From Cordia subcordata (Eukaryota; Streptophyta; Magnoliopsida; Boraginales; Cordiaceae), in contig JAPTOF010000004.1 in NCBI GenBank assembly GCA_028554755.1, positions 3,210,501-3,274,500 on the forward strand: DNA of 64,000 nucleotides, given 5' to 3'. The position numbers and the translations under genes were made by a program. Below the pieces are notes generated by a model. It was not told where the DNA came from, searched no databases, and saw nothing but the letters and a program-made list of their open reading frames with translations. Positions 54,060-64,000 of the stretch are shown one piece after another; position 1 is the stretch's first letter; each line of letters begins with the position of its first letter.

Positions 54060-54816
54060 GAAGACTGATTCAACTCGTGGTTCTTTTCTTGTTAGCTAGA
54101 AGCTTTTTCCTTAGAGAAGAAAGGGAAAAAAAAAAAAGAACACGCAATTTTTCGTGTAATTTGTAAGCACAGAGAGAGAGAGAGAGAGAGAGTATTGTAT
54201 AATCCAACCATGTTTTGATGCCAATTTTCTGTAGAAATTGTCATTCTTTTCAAGTTCAAATTGCCATTTTTGGTTGGAAACTTTCTGCAATATCAAGCAT
54301 GAATGACAATCTCAGAAAAATGTAGGGCCAATCTCTAATGTGATTGCCATGATTTTCACCGTCGCCTAGAACCTCTGCAAGCTTAATTGGTCATCATGTT
54401 TTTGTCAATTTCATAATTTCACCAGGCCCCAGTGATATTAACACCATGGTCCTGTCCACTTCAAACACTGGTAGCTTTTGCTTATTAAAAGATTCCATTT
54501 TTGTACAATTACATTCCCATTCAAACACACCAGAAAAGAAAATGATTGCTATGTATATTATCTAAAGCAATCAATGCATGCACCAAATATTGCTAAGAAC
54601 AATAAACCTACTACAGCAAACATTAGTCAATGAGTATTAGAATAGTCACTAACATATCACTATCTGTAAATCACTGAAACTAATTAATTACATACATAGC
54701 AGTAATAACAAAACCCAAAAATTTGTCATCAGCATAGTTACATTCTTTTTTCTCTTTTCCCCTCAAATATGATAAAATTCTAAACGATTCGATCCTTTCT
54801 TTTGAACGTTAAGCCA
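54060..54816. other. Convergent 3' ends of the RIC and LRR genes
   Basis: Contains the 3' UTR of the RIC gene with a GA microsatellite (54171-54192), and the 3' UTR of the LRR gene on the other strand. No other feature was recognised. Confidence 0.55.
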
Positions 54817-56217
54817 CTAATGATAGAGAAACAAAAACCCGAAAAGCATTAGTAAGTGAGAGCCAAGTGGCATTGGGGAACCCTCAGAAAAAATTGCAGA
54901 TGTAGACTTGTCATCTGGCTTGGTGCACAGCTTTAGCTGACCCATTTTGCTACCAGCACCAAGTTTAGCAGACCTCAACCCTTCATCAACACAAAGCTGT
55001 GTGTTGCCTTTCAATTTCAACTTTCCCTTCAATCTGGAGGCAAAATTAGCAGAAAATGGAACTTTTCCACTGAGATTGTTGTTCTCAAGGTTCAACTCAT
55101 TCACAAACTCCAATGTCTCAAACTCTTTGGGCACTGTCCCCTCCAGCTTGTTGTTATCAAGCCCAATGTAACACGCATTTTTCAAATGTACCCCCATAGA
55201 AATTGGAATTTTCCCAACAAGCCCAGTTGAAGATAATCCTAATCTCAAAATTTCCCCCAAATTTTCCCATATTTCTGGAATGACCCCTCCTAAAAGATTT
55301 CCACTCAAATACACTTCTTTCAAACTTGTCATTTCACCTAAAATCAGAGGCACCCCAAAGTTGCCAAACCTGTTGTAGCTCAAATCCAGAAATTCTAACC
55401 CCTTTAAATACTTGAAATTTTCAGGGATTTTCCCAGAAAAATTGTTGAAACTCAAATCAAGCTTTAACAACTGGCTCAAGTTTCCAATACTTTCTGGAAT
55501 GTTCCCTGCAAAACCATTTTGACTCAGGTCAAGAACCTTCAACTTTTTCAACTTTTCGAAGCTGACCGAAACGCCACCATTTAGTTGATTTCTTGAGAGT
55601 GTCACTTCCTCCAGGTTGGTCAACAAGTCAAACCCATCTGGGATGCCGCCCGACGCATTAGTACCGGTCAAAACTATCCTCTTCAAGTTGATAAAATTAC
55701 CAATGCTGCCACTGATGGCACCCACCAGAGCTGGATTTTCAACGAAGATCAGCTCTTCGAGAGATGGTAAAGTCGTCAAGAAATCAGGAAAGCTGACGGG
55801 GTTTTCGGTGAAGCACTTGTAGAAGAAGAGCTTCTTCAGGTGGCCGAAGGGTGTGAAGAGGGTGGTGTTGAGGGCGGCATCGGCGGAGCAAGGCGGGTTT
55901 GGAGAGTAGTCCGAGACGTAACCGAAGTTAAGCTCCGTGACGTGGGCAGAAAACGTATCCCCCGCCGCGGCGGAGCCATCGTCATCTTCCGGAAAGTAGT
56001 CACAAACGAACCCGTGTGGGGCGGAGGCACAGAAATCGTCCGGGAAAAGCGACCGCCACGGAATTTCCGAGTTGACAGACTCAAGAACCTTGTACACCGC
56101 TTCTTGCTCCGCCGTGTTGAGCGGCGGACCTTGTGAAATTACCAAAACAGACATCAGAAAAAGAAGAACAAGCCTGAAAAGAGATGAAAAAGGAGAGAAC
56201 AAGGAGAAAAAGGCCAT
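54817..56217 (-). CDS. Secreted leucine-rich-repeat protein (PII-2-like), possibly GPI-anchored
   Basis: A single exon of 466 residues. Residues 1-29 form a signal peptide with a long hydrophobic core ending LVISQG. The N-terminal cap has paired Cys (FCASAPHGFVC and NPPCSAD). About ten LRRs of the plant extracellular type follow (NLSQLLKLDLSFNNFSGKIP, LKVLDLSQNGFAGNIP). A C-terminal cap has Cys in TQLCVDEG and KLCTKPDD. The last residues (SHLLMLFGFLFLYH) are hydrophobic after a Ser/Gly-rich spacer, which fits a GPI signal; there is no kinase domain. The architecture matches PIRIFORMOSPORA INDICA-INSENSITIVE 2-like proteins and resembles TMM. It is probably a cell-surface co-receptor or scaffold. 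The ligand is unknown. Confidence 0.9.
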   Translation of the reverse strand: MAFFSLFSPFSSLFRLVLLFLMSVLVISQGPPLNTAEQEAVYKVLESVNSEIPWRSLFPDDFCASAPHGFVCDYFPEDDDGSAAAGDTFSAHVTELNFGYVSDYSPNPPCSADAALNTTLFTPFGHLKKLFFYKCFTENPVSFPDFLTTLPSLEELIFVENPALVGAISGSIGNFINLKRIVLTGTNASGGIPDGFDLLTNLEEVTLSRNQLNGGVSVSFEKLKKLKVLDLSQNGFAGNIPESIGNLSQLLKLDLSFNNFSGKIPENFKYLKGLEFLDLSYNRFGNFGVPLILGEMTSLKEVYLSGNLLGGVIPEIWENLGEILRLGLSSTGLVGKIPISMGVHLKNACYIGLDNNKLEGTVPKEFETLEFVNELNLENNNLSGKVPFSANFASRLKGKLKLKGNTQLCVDEGLRSAKLGAGSKMGQLKLCTKPDDKSTSAIFSEGSPMPLGSHLLMLFGFLFLYH

Positions 56218-56263
56218 TTTTTCAGCTCTTGCTTTTGAGAGTGTTCAACTATAGATATTAGAC

Positions 56264-56270
56264 TTATATA
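56264..56270 (-). promoter_or_regulatory. TATA box of the LRR gene
   Basis: The minus strand reads TATATAA 47-53 bp upstream of the ATG at 56217, giving a very short leader. Confidence 0.5.
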
Positions 56271-56277
56271 CTTGTAT

Positions 56278-56324
56278 ACACACACACACACACATATATA
56301 TATAGTGTGTGTGTTGTGTGTGTG
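56278..56324. repeat. (AC)n(AT)n(GT)n inverted microsatellite
   Basis: An AC run, an AT run and a GT run follow each other directly, so the AC and GT arms are complementary with a self-complementary AT centre. It lies just upstream of the LRR gene's TATA box. Confidence 0.88.
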
Positions 56325-57905
56325 ATTAATGCGGGGCAAAGAGGGACTAAGAGGATGTTGGTCTAGAAAAGTGAAAGAGAAGATCACAACAACAACAAAG
56401 GCGGTGCAGAGATTTGCTTTACTGTAACACTGACCGATGTGAGCATTTTATGTGTGATTTTTTTTCTCACTGTAGAGATTAGAGAAAGACTTTTTTCCTT
56501 TTTTTCTTTCTTTTTTTTTTTTTTTGGATTTTTTTAGGTTGTCTTTTATGGAGCTTTTCATAAACATGGAACATTAAAATTGGAGGTGATTTGATGTTGT
56601 TGGATCATACCCATAGTAGTACGATGACAAGTGACAGCTGGGTTTGATTGGTGGACCTTTTACTTGCATGACTTCTGTGATTTGACCCATTTTACGCCCT
56701 TGCGTCTAATGTACTTATTCTGTTTTTTTATGGAAGAATGTTAATACATATCAATGAATTAAGCTCTTTAGATTTTTTTTTTTTTTTGAATCACTTTTTT
56801 TTAATTTTTAAAGAAAGTACTATTTAAAAAAATTGGCTTTTGGGAAATATAAAAACGATTCAAAAAAATTTTAAAAAAATGTTGATGTGTTTTGCAGAGA
56901 AAGCATTTTTTGCTTAAAAAAGAAACACAATTCGAATGAGCCCTATATTTGCCAACTAATTAAAAGCCCTGAAAGTGGCATCCTTGTGATAACAACTGAA
57001 ATCAAATTGGCTCATTAATTAGTGCATGCAAATAATACAATCAATAACCACTATCTTAACCCATCTTAGCCCTTAATTGTTTATTAAAAAATGGAAAAAA
57101 TTTTGATACAAGTTTAATTTATCAACATAATAAGCAATTATCATCACAAGTAGCAAACATAGAACTGGACACGTTGGAGGGTCATTCATTATAGTCAACC
57201 ACGTTTAAGTTTCTTTCCATAAAAAGTCACATTTGAAACTTTAAATTAAGATTTAATATTGATGTTTGAGACGAAATGGACTTGTGAAAGAAAGTCGTAC
57301 ACCTTTCACGAATTGGCATCATGGCGGACTGAACACAAATGATCTGTCCATCACAGACGCCACTTTTTTTTTTTTCCACCTCCATAAAACCCAAAAAAAA
57401 AATTTAAGTAAAAAGAAGAAAAAGAAAAACAAACACACACACATCCCCACGACCACACCGGAATATCCAATGGATAAAAAAAAGGAAAGAAAGAAAAAAA
57501 AGCTGACATTTCGTTTTTTTAATGAAAAGCCTACACTACACAGCGAGTGTTTTATGTGTTTTAATTGTTGCACTGTAACAAAACATGCATGCTTTTATGT
57601 AAAAAGTCACAGCAATTTGTGAAAATTAAAGAAAAGCCAACCCCCCCCCATGGGAGAGATTAAAACCTGGTGGCAAAAGTAGCCGCGGAGCCGACAACCA
57701 CACAGCCGACAGCCGCCGACTTGTCGGGAAAGCGACGTCTAACGGATTCCAGCATCTCCCCGCCACGTGGAAACCTCTGATTGGTTGGGGTCGACAATTG
57801 TATGCGTGTCTGTACGGAGGTGACAGAGCACGCGAATTTCATCCCGGGCCCCCACCCCTCCTTTATTGCTTTTCCTTTTTTTTTTTCTTTCTTTCTTTTA
57901 AGTTT
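56325..57905. other. Intergenic region upstream of the LRR gene
   Basis: Part of this is the LRR promoter. A foldback-like stretch near 56761-56943 ends CAATTCGAATGAGCCC, which resembles the right end of the Tourist-like family, but the left end is unclear. Between 57640 and 57880 the base composition becomes markedly GC-richer, with CCACGTGG (a G-box) at 57762-57769. No ORF with family content was seen. Confidence 0.5.
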
Positions 57906-58278
57906 TACCGGTTTACGCTGTGGGGCCCCGCTGATGGTTGGTAGGGTTTGTCTTACTTGGGGTTGAGAATATTTTCTTACCCAGGTTGAAAATACGCCAG
58001 GACATGTATATATATATAGAGAGTGGGTTTTAGCTTTGTTATTTGACTCTTCATTGTCCCCTGTCCAAGTTTTCTCAGTTTTTCACCATTGCTGAAAGTT
58101 TGTCATCAACATTTCTGATTCTGTTTGGAATCTTTATACCTAGTTAATGCACTGAATAAGAAAAACAAGTCCCCCTCCTCTTTGGCTATTGGGTGGAAAA
58201 ACTCCCCCCCCCCCCCGACTAGAGTGTTGCATTTTGTTCAGAAATTACAGTCTTTACTAACTTTGAAGAAAAATTAAT
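57906..58278. repeat. Segmental duplication, copy A, promoter-like, non-coding
   Basis: From TACCGGTTT and GTGGGGCCC through TTTTCTTACCCAGGTT and a TATATATATATA box (58007-58018), to a ~100-bp conserved block (TTTCTCAGTTTTTCACCATT, then GCTGAAAGTTTGTCATCAAC) and ATTACAGTCTTTACTAACTT. Copy B is at 61595-61982. No reading frame survives across both copies. Confidence 0.88.
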
Positions 58279-58482
58279 ACTGTAACCGTGCAATGCAGGG
58301 GAAGTTTTTATTTCGAAATATTATATGTAAATATAAATATTAATATTCATCATATAAATAAAAGGAATTCATAGCCTTTTTTACTTATTTTTAGATGTTT
58401 TATCTAAATTAAATTTTTTTGAAATTATAAAAACATTTATAGGAAATAATTGAGTATTGCATTTTGAAAGATATAACATATG

Positions 58483-59110
58483 AATGAATTACAAATTCTT
58501 AAAATCCACCTTGTAAACCATATTTCTTGTGATTCTTTCACTTTTACCTTCATTATTGACAATCAATATGTTTAACCTCTTATTGTTTCTTACGTTTGAT
58601 GCAACAGCATATAACTGGCAATAGCTAACAATTGGTTTTGAAAGTGTAAGATAGCGTTAGACAATAATTCTCCTTCACTCTTTTTTATAGTCATGGCAAG
58701 AAATTGTCTATGTTGCATATTAAAAGATATAACATATGAATAAATTACAAATTCTTAAAAACCATGTTGAAAATCACATTTCTTGTGATTCTTTCATTTT
58801 TATCTTCTTTATTAGTAATCAATACATAATCTCTTCCTGTTTCTCACTTTTGACACAATAACGTATAATTGACAATGGCTAACAATTGACTTTGAAAGAT
58901 AAGGACAATATTAGACAATGATTATCCTTTACTCTTTTTTTATAATCATGGCAAAACAAATCATTAACAGAAATTGCCTTTGTTGCATTTTAAAGAGTAA
59001 TCTTATGCCGGATGATATTGACAACCACACATTAAATGAACACCTTATGGCCAATGTTGGTACCAACGCGATGCATGAAAGAAAATTTCCTATAGAATAT
59101 TATGTGAAAG
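58483..59110 (-). pseudogene. Helitron Pif1-like helicase C-termini, two decayed tandem copies
   Basis: On the minus strand, with frameshifts, the copy at about 58738-59110 reads TNIGHKVFI, then QRQFLLMICFAMIIKK and SIVSHCQLYVIVSKVRNR. The copy at about 58483-58718 reads HRQFLAMTIKKSEG, QLYAVASNVRNNKRLNILI and TRNMVYKVDFKNL-stop. These line up with the helicase ending RRQFP...FAMTINKSQGQSL...FSHGQLYVALSRV...G of plant Helitron RepHel proteins. Stops and frameshifts in both copies make them non-functional. Helitron ends (5' TC, 3' hairpin and CTRR) were not identified. Confidence 0.8.
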
Positions 59111-59115
59111 TATAA

Positions 59116-60517
59116 AGAATAATACACATAATACAAATAACTAATTAGTAGTTTTAAAATTTGTATAAATATTGTACTTATTTTTACAGATTTTTATCTT
59201 ATATAAAATATTTTATTCATATTTCGGATATGAATAAAATGAGTCCAAAGGCCATAAAAAGATTGTAGTAGAACAAATTAATAAATACTGCATATAGAAA
59301 GATAGTACATATGAAAAAACTAGTATGTTACATGTACGATTGCACAGGATGTGCTATATATAGATCGAAAGATTTAGTTTTTTATCCACCTAAATATTTC
59401 AAACAAATTATATGAACTAATTTTAGTAGATTAAACAATAATAATACACATATGTTTAATAATGTAACATTGTACTGGGAAAAAAAATTAGACCTACCTA
59501 ATAAAGAGATTTGCAACCATATAGTGGAAAAAACCTATTGCTACAAATAGCTTAACAGTATTAAAACCAACTTTTCCATATGATCTAGAAATTAATGATG
59601 TTACTATGCTTTAAATACCATATAATGAATAGACTCTAATATAGATGATAATATTTTAAGTAGTCAAATTCATACATATTTGTCAATTGGCAGAATTATG
59701 TTTAGGGTCTAAATTAAATTATAGATTAGAAAAAAATTTTGAAAAATCTCCCATTTTTACATATTCTTCTTAAAACGGAAAGGAAGGTTTGCCTCCATTT
59801 TCTAAAAATAAATTTAATATTTAAATATAATAAATCATCATAAGCTCCATACCAGTTTAGTAAAAAGAGAAGCAATATGTTAACAGAAAGTAAAAGAATA
59901 ATATGCTAATAGTGATTAAGCTAACATTGTTAAAAAAACATATTTTTAGAGGAGAAGTTTAAATGAATAATAAAACATGAATAAAAGATAAAAATCGAGA
60001 TAAAGATATCATAATAGAGACAAATAAACACAACCCTAACCATAGATAATGAAATAATATTTAAACTAACGCGTAAGACAATAGAATAATAAATAATTTT
60101 TTTGTATCTTTTCCTTCCAAAAAGCTATATACCGAGACAAAAGTAACAGAAATAATAAAAGATTAGTGAAATATAACAGTATAATAATACGAACACATAT
60201 ATACAAAAGGGTTTAATATAAGGGAAATCACCAATCACCAATGATTCCGATAGCAATTAGTGTGTAAATCGAAAAAGATCTGACAAAAATTGATAATACA
60301 CATGTGATTATCTTATATATGCACAATTTTGAAATTTGCGAGATACCACAAATTGGAATTACGGAGAAATTATGGTGATAAAAAAGAAATCAATTAAATT
60401 GCAATTATTTAAAACAAAAGAGAAGCAAATCTGCACTACTATGCATGAGATTGGAATGTATGAGCTGAAATATGATACTAAAATAATGATTTAACCATGA
60501 TTTTAGGCTAATGATTG
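59116..60517. other. AT-rich sequence, probably Helitron remnant
   Basis: No frame or repeat could be identified. Its position between the helicase fragments and the solo LTR suggests it belongs to the same old insertions, but nothing in the sequence proves it. Confidence 0.35.
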
Positions 60518-60522
60518 AATGG

Positions 60523-60865
60523 TGTTGGGGAAAAACATGCAAACACGAAGAATACGAGAAGAAATAACGGACACAAGAAATTACGTGGTTCGGCTTTGAA
60601 GCCTACGTCCACGGGCAACAGAGAATAATTATATTACTGATCACGAATACTACAAGGCTCTCACTTTGGTTTCTCTCACCCCACATACCACAAGAGGTAT
60701 GAACCTTAAACCCTTAATATAATGTCTAGCCCCTATTTATAGTACATAAGTATCCTAATCCGTATTCTACAAGGATAAGGAAACAGTATTCTACAAGGAT
60801 AAGGAAACAGTATACTACTAGGAAAAGGACACATATTAATTATATAATACGGGCCACATTCAACA
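60523..60865 (-). mobile_element. Solo LTR (Copia-like) with 5-bp target duplication
   Basis: The 343-bp segment runs TGTTGGGGAAAAACATG ... CCACATTCAACA, with TGTTG/CAACA inverted termini. It is flanked by AATGG on both sides (60518-60522 and 60866-60870). Read on the minus strand it has a TATA box (ACTATAAATAGGGG, complement near 60728-60741), then a transcribed part with AGAGCCTTGTAGTATTCGTG and TCTCTGTTGCCCGTGGACGT, the usual order for an LTR. A 24-bp repeat (TATTCTACAAGGATAAGGAAACAG) occurs two to three times in U3 near 60762-60830. No internal retrotransposon sequence flanks it, so it is a solo LTR. Confidence 0.9.
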
Positions 60866-61243
60866 AATGGAAATAATATATGGAGAAGAAAAAGGAAATA
60901 TTTTTGAATGCACGAAAAGAGAAGAAAGTGAATTGAATAAGAACTAAATGATGTAGTTGTAGGCAACAAACTTGTGATGTCCATATATATTTATGATTTT
61001 GAAACTCAAAAGAGTTAAATTCTACAATTACGGAGGAATTAAATCAAAGAATCAAATATAATGAAAAAGGAAGATTCTAGAAAAGGAAGGCCATCTATGG
61101 AAATTTTCAAAAAAAAAAAAAAGGACGGCTATGCATTTTTATTTTTTTAACATTATTAAGTAGTAAACACATAGTAACAAAGTAGTAGTGACACGTGACA
61201 ATATGGCATTCATCGAGGTCTGTTTTATATTACAGTTTAGATA

Positions 61244-61322
61244 GATAGATTACAAATTCTGAAAAACTTTTCTAAAAGTTACATTTCTTGTAATTCTTCA
61301 GCTTTCACCTTTGTTGTTGCCC
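61244..61322 (-). pseudogene. Third Helitron helicase C-terminus fragment
   Basis: On the minus strand it reads GNNKGES, a stop, then RITRNVTFRKVFQNL-stop. This matches the final residues of the copies at 58483 and 58738 (TRNMVYKVDFKNL-stop). Only about 80 bp remain. Confidence 0.65.
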
Positions 61323-61389
61323 ATTTTTTTTTTGGTTAGAATAAAAGTATTCAACAATCACCTAATAATTTACTCATATCATGGTTTTA

Positions 61390-61509
61390 AAGGGTGTTTG
61401 GCTTTGCTTATTTTGGATGGTTATAAGCACTTAAAAAAAACACTATTTCATATGTTTTTTTACTATTTATGTGCTTATAAGCACCAAATAAGCAAAGCCA
61501 AACACCCCC
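61390..61509. mobile_element. Short foldback MITE with TTA target duplication
   Basis: The ends share GGGTGTTTGGCTTTGCTTATTT as an inverted repeat, extended by GTTATAAGCAC/GTGCTTATAAGCAC inward, so almost the whole 120 bp is a hairpin. TTA flanks both sides (61387-61389 and 61510-61512). This is the Tourist layout, but the end sequence differs from the other MITEs here. Confidence 0.87.
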
Positions 61510-61594
61510 TTACACTTTTTTACAGGAATTTGAATACTCAATTTGTTAGAAAGAGAAAAAAAAAAACACCTTGTTTGTTCTTTTTGGTTCTTTC

Positions 61595-61982
61595 CTTTAC
61601 CGGTTTGGTTTGTGGGGCCCGTTGATGGTTACAAAAGTTTGCCTTACTTGAGCTTAAGAATATTTTCTTACCCAGGTTAAAAAACGCTAGGACATATATA
61701 TTTATATATATATTTATAGAATGCGGTTTGACTTGTCCACCACGTTAGTCTCTTCATTGTCCCCTGTGGAATTTCTCAGTTTTTCACCATTGCTGAAAGT
61801 TTGTCATCAACATTTCTGATTCTGTTTGGAATCTCATACCTAGTTAAGGCACTAGAAATTACGTTTGTGAAAGTTTTTTACCTAGTTAATATACTGAATA
61901 AGAAAAACAACTCGCCCTCCTATTTGGCTATTCTGCTCAAAAATTACAATCTTTACTAACTTCTAAAAAGAATTATTAAATA
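61595..61982. repeat. Segmental duplication, copy B
   Basis: Matches copy A at 57906-58278 in direct orientation. It differs by indels around the TATA region (here CATATATATTTATATATATA) and by an internal repeat of TACCTAGTTAA...CACT with about 45 extra bases. The block from CTTCATTGTCCCCTGT to TGTTTGGAATCT is the best conserved part. Confidence 0.88.
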
Positions 61983-63087
61983 GTGAGTTTAGATTGTATT
62001 CTCTAAAAATGTGTATATTTTTAGGATATAAACATTAATTTAGCCTTTTTTTTTTAACAAAAAATTAGTCAAAAATGAATGTCTGAATAGTATAATTTTA
62101 GCCCACTAAATAAAATCTTGCATTTGCTCCTGTTTAGCTTGTTAGTTGAACCTATGTAGCTCGTATTAGGGGTTGGGGGAGTTGTGGGTTGGGGTGCGGG
62201 GAGGGAGGGCATATCCTATGAAAATTACTTAGTCCAACAGAGGGAAAATGCACTTTAAATTTTATAAAAGTAGCTAGCATTTTGTAACGTGCAAGAAAAG
62301 AGATAAAAGGAAAAGGCATTGAATAGTTAAGAATATACCCCTCATAAATAAATCGCAAAAGCATATGTGATAAAATTACTAATCCTTGTTCAATTGAGAA
62401 TACGATTAGTAACTAAAATATTTTGTCTAAACATAAGGGTTGCACATGTTGTATACTTCGTTCAGTGTATTACAAGTTGACGATAACCATACCTACACTA
62501 GTTGTGTCCGTCTATATACTTGCAAATTTGGAAGATGTTTAAATCTTAACTTGCTAGTCCAAATGGTGACCAAAAATTTCTACCGCGAACAAGGCGATGA
62601 AATTAAAACCTAAAAATTTTATATAACCACAACTTGTATTGTAAAAAGACATATAATAAAAATTTTAGAAAATTTATCTTTGCATAAAATTCAGTAATTA
62701 TAATCATAAATCACGAAGTTGATTAATTTATTAATTTCACCTAAAAAATCTCCAAGCCCTTGTGGAATGCAACAATACTACCGTGATCTCTCTGGGCTTT
62801 TTCTAGATATCCCCATCTAATTGGACCACCTCTCATTTTGGGCCGTTCGTGAGCCCAAGGAAAAAACTTTTTCCTAAAGCAACGGTCCAGTGTCCAGACA
62901 ATAAAAGATTCGGAAAATGCAAAGTTTACGCTACAACTCTTCCCCTTTCCCCAATTTGAAACCGTTACTTTTACGCGGGGGTTTGTAAAATCAGTAACGG
63001 CGTTGCGTTATTTCTCGATTCCGTCAACGCCGTGAAAACCACCATCAATAGTTGAATGCGTATAACGTCTAATTAACGGCGAAGAAG
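61983..63087. other. Intergenic region and phytochelatin synthase promoter
   Basis: AT-rich to about 62740, then more mixed sequence to the start codon. The 5' UTR probably covers the last 100-150 bp (GGCGTTGCGTTATTTCTCG). No TATA box or metal-response motif could be supported by eye. Confidence 0.5.
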
Positions 63088-63924
63088 ATGGCGATGGCTG
63101 GCTTGTACAGAAGAGTTCTCCCTTCTCCTCCTGCTATTGACTTTGCAACTTCCGAAGGCAAGGTCCGTAAACTTGTACTGTAATTTGCTACTTTTCCTAG
63201 TCTTTTTTACTTTGCTTTTCAGGTCCTTCGAAGTTAGGGTTTTTGCAATTTAGTTCATATTGTGATTGATTGTACGAAAATCACGCCAATCGTGTCATGA
63301 TGCTCATCGTGTTTCCTTTTTTTTTTTTTATAAAATTCTTTTAGTGTGAAAGAATTATATGTTTATGTCTAGTTTTTTGTGGTGATCGATAATTTAAGTA
63401 CATTCACTTGGATATCACTACTAATTTGTTAAAAAGTGGATATTTATTATACAATGTATTAACAGAATAATTGAAAGGTTGTTTTTGACATATAGAAACA
63501 ATTAACTTATACAATTTATACACACGCGACGAAGAAAATAAGTAATCTTGAGCTCGATATTTTGTGTTTGATTGATGTTTATTCCTAATTTTAACTAACA
63601 ATGACTTCTATAGCATTTTTTTCTTTATTAATTTTCTGTTGCTTGGTAGTGAAAGATAAAGAAAATAGTAGAGAGAGAAGTATGATGAAAAGCAATCAGA
63701 TTTTGATTAGGGGTTGTTGTATGTGCTATAAGCTACTAACTTTGGTGTGTGTATTTTGGAACTGCAGCAACTATTTTCAGAGGCATTGCAAAATGGGACA
63801 ATGGAAGGTTTTTTCAAATTGATCTCATATTTTCAAACACAGTCTGAACCTGCATACTGTGGGCTGGCCAGCATTTCTATGGTCTTGAATGCTCTCGCTA
63901 TAGATCCCCGTCGAAAGTGGAAAG
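63088..63924 (+). CDS. PCS1: Phytochelatin synthase, N-terminal part (runs off the window)
   Basis: Two exons are visible: 63088-63162 (25 codons) and 63768-63924 (52 codons plus one base), separated by a 605-bp intron. The start [19 protein letters not shown] and the following [20 protein letters not shown] match plant PCS. The active-site Cys falls at residue 56 in [20 protein letters not shown], exactly the position of the catalytic Cys of Arabidopsis PCS1. The His and Asp of the papain-like triad are in later exons outside the window. The enzyme is a cytosolic gamma-glutamylcysteine dipeptidyl transpeptidase that builds phytochelatins from glutathione when bound to cadmium or other metals. 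The donor of exon 1 is GTCCGT, weaker than usual. Confidence 0.95.
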
Positions 63925-64000
63925 GTAAATAATGCCAGTCCACACTGGTAGATGATGAATGTAGTACGGTTTAAGCTAATTTTAGGTACTAATTACATAC

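Overview
The window is nuclear DNA from a flowering plant, probably a eudicot. It is AT-rich, its genes are split by GT-AG introns, and its families are plant-type (GRAS, ROP-interactive CRIB, DUF761, phytochelatin synthase). I cannot name the species. I rebuilt gene models by hand. Each listed exon set joins in frame across canonical splice sites, and each complete product matches the usual length of its family where one is recognised.

Layout. 1-3232 (+): 3' half of an NDR-type AGC kinase. 7494-9011 (+): intronless SCARECROW/SCL23-type GRAS regulator behind a duplicated leader. 11210-11641 (+): DUF761 protein. 14289-19123 (+): casein kinase 1-like, 14 coding exons. 19873-24389 (-): ESCRT-III VPS2, 11 exons, with a hAT element in one intron. 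26554-29300 (-): elongation factor 2. 34160-34879 (+): C2H2 zinc-finger protein with EAR motifs. 38507-38968 (-): unrecognised small protein with an LxLxL motif. 45860-47659 (-): ribosomal protein eL14. 49098-51454 (+): glycolipid transfer protein GLTP1. 52663-54059 (+): ROP-interactive CRIB protein. 54817-56217 (-): secreted LRR protein. 63088-63924 (+): first two exons of phytochelatin synthase, running off the window.

The genes do not form one pathway. They are housekeeping (eEF2, eL14, VPS2, GLTP1), signalling (NDR, CKL, RIC, LRR), transcriptional control (GRAS, C2H2-EAR) and metal detoxification (PCS). The two translation genes share a promoter pattern of a telo-box plus several TGGGCC/T site II motifs.

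The accessory material lies in three zones: 29.6-33.4 kb, 35.3-45.1 kb and 56.3-62 kb. It includes an approximately 118-bp satellite in three places, one copy split by a 1,051-bp terminal-inverted-repeat element with a TAA target duplication. It also includes a Tourist-like foldback family, a 343-bp solo LTR with 5-bp target duplication, decayed Helitron helicase ends, and a roughly 375-bp promoter-like segment duplicated about 3.7 kb apart. I see no clearly new biological system. The most interesting points are the duplication-made uORF in front of the GRAS gene, the nested mobile elements, and the conserved non-coding duplicate near 58 and 61.7 kb.
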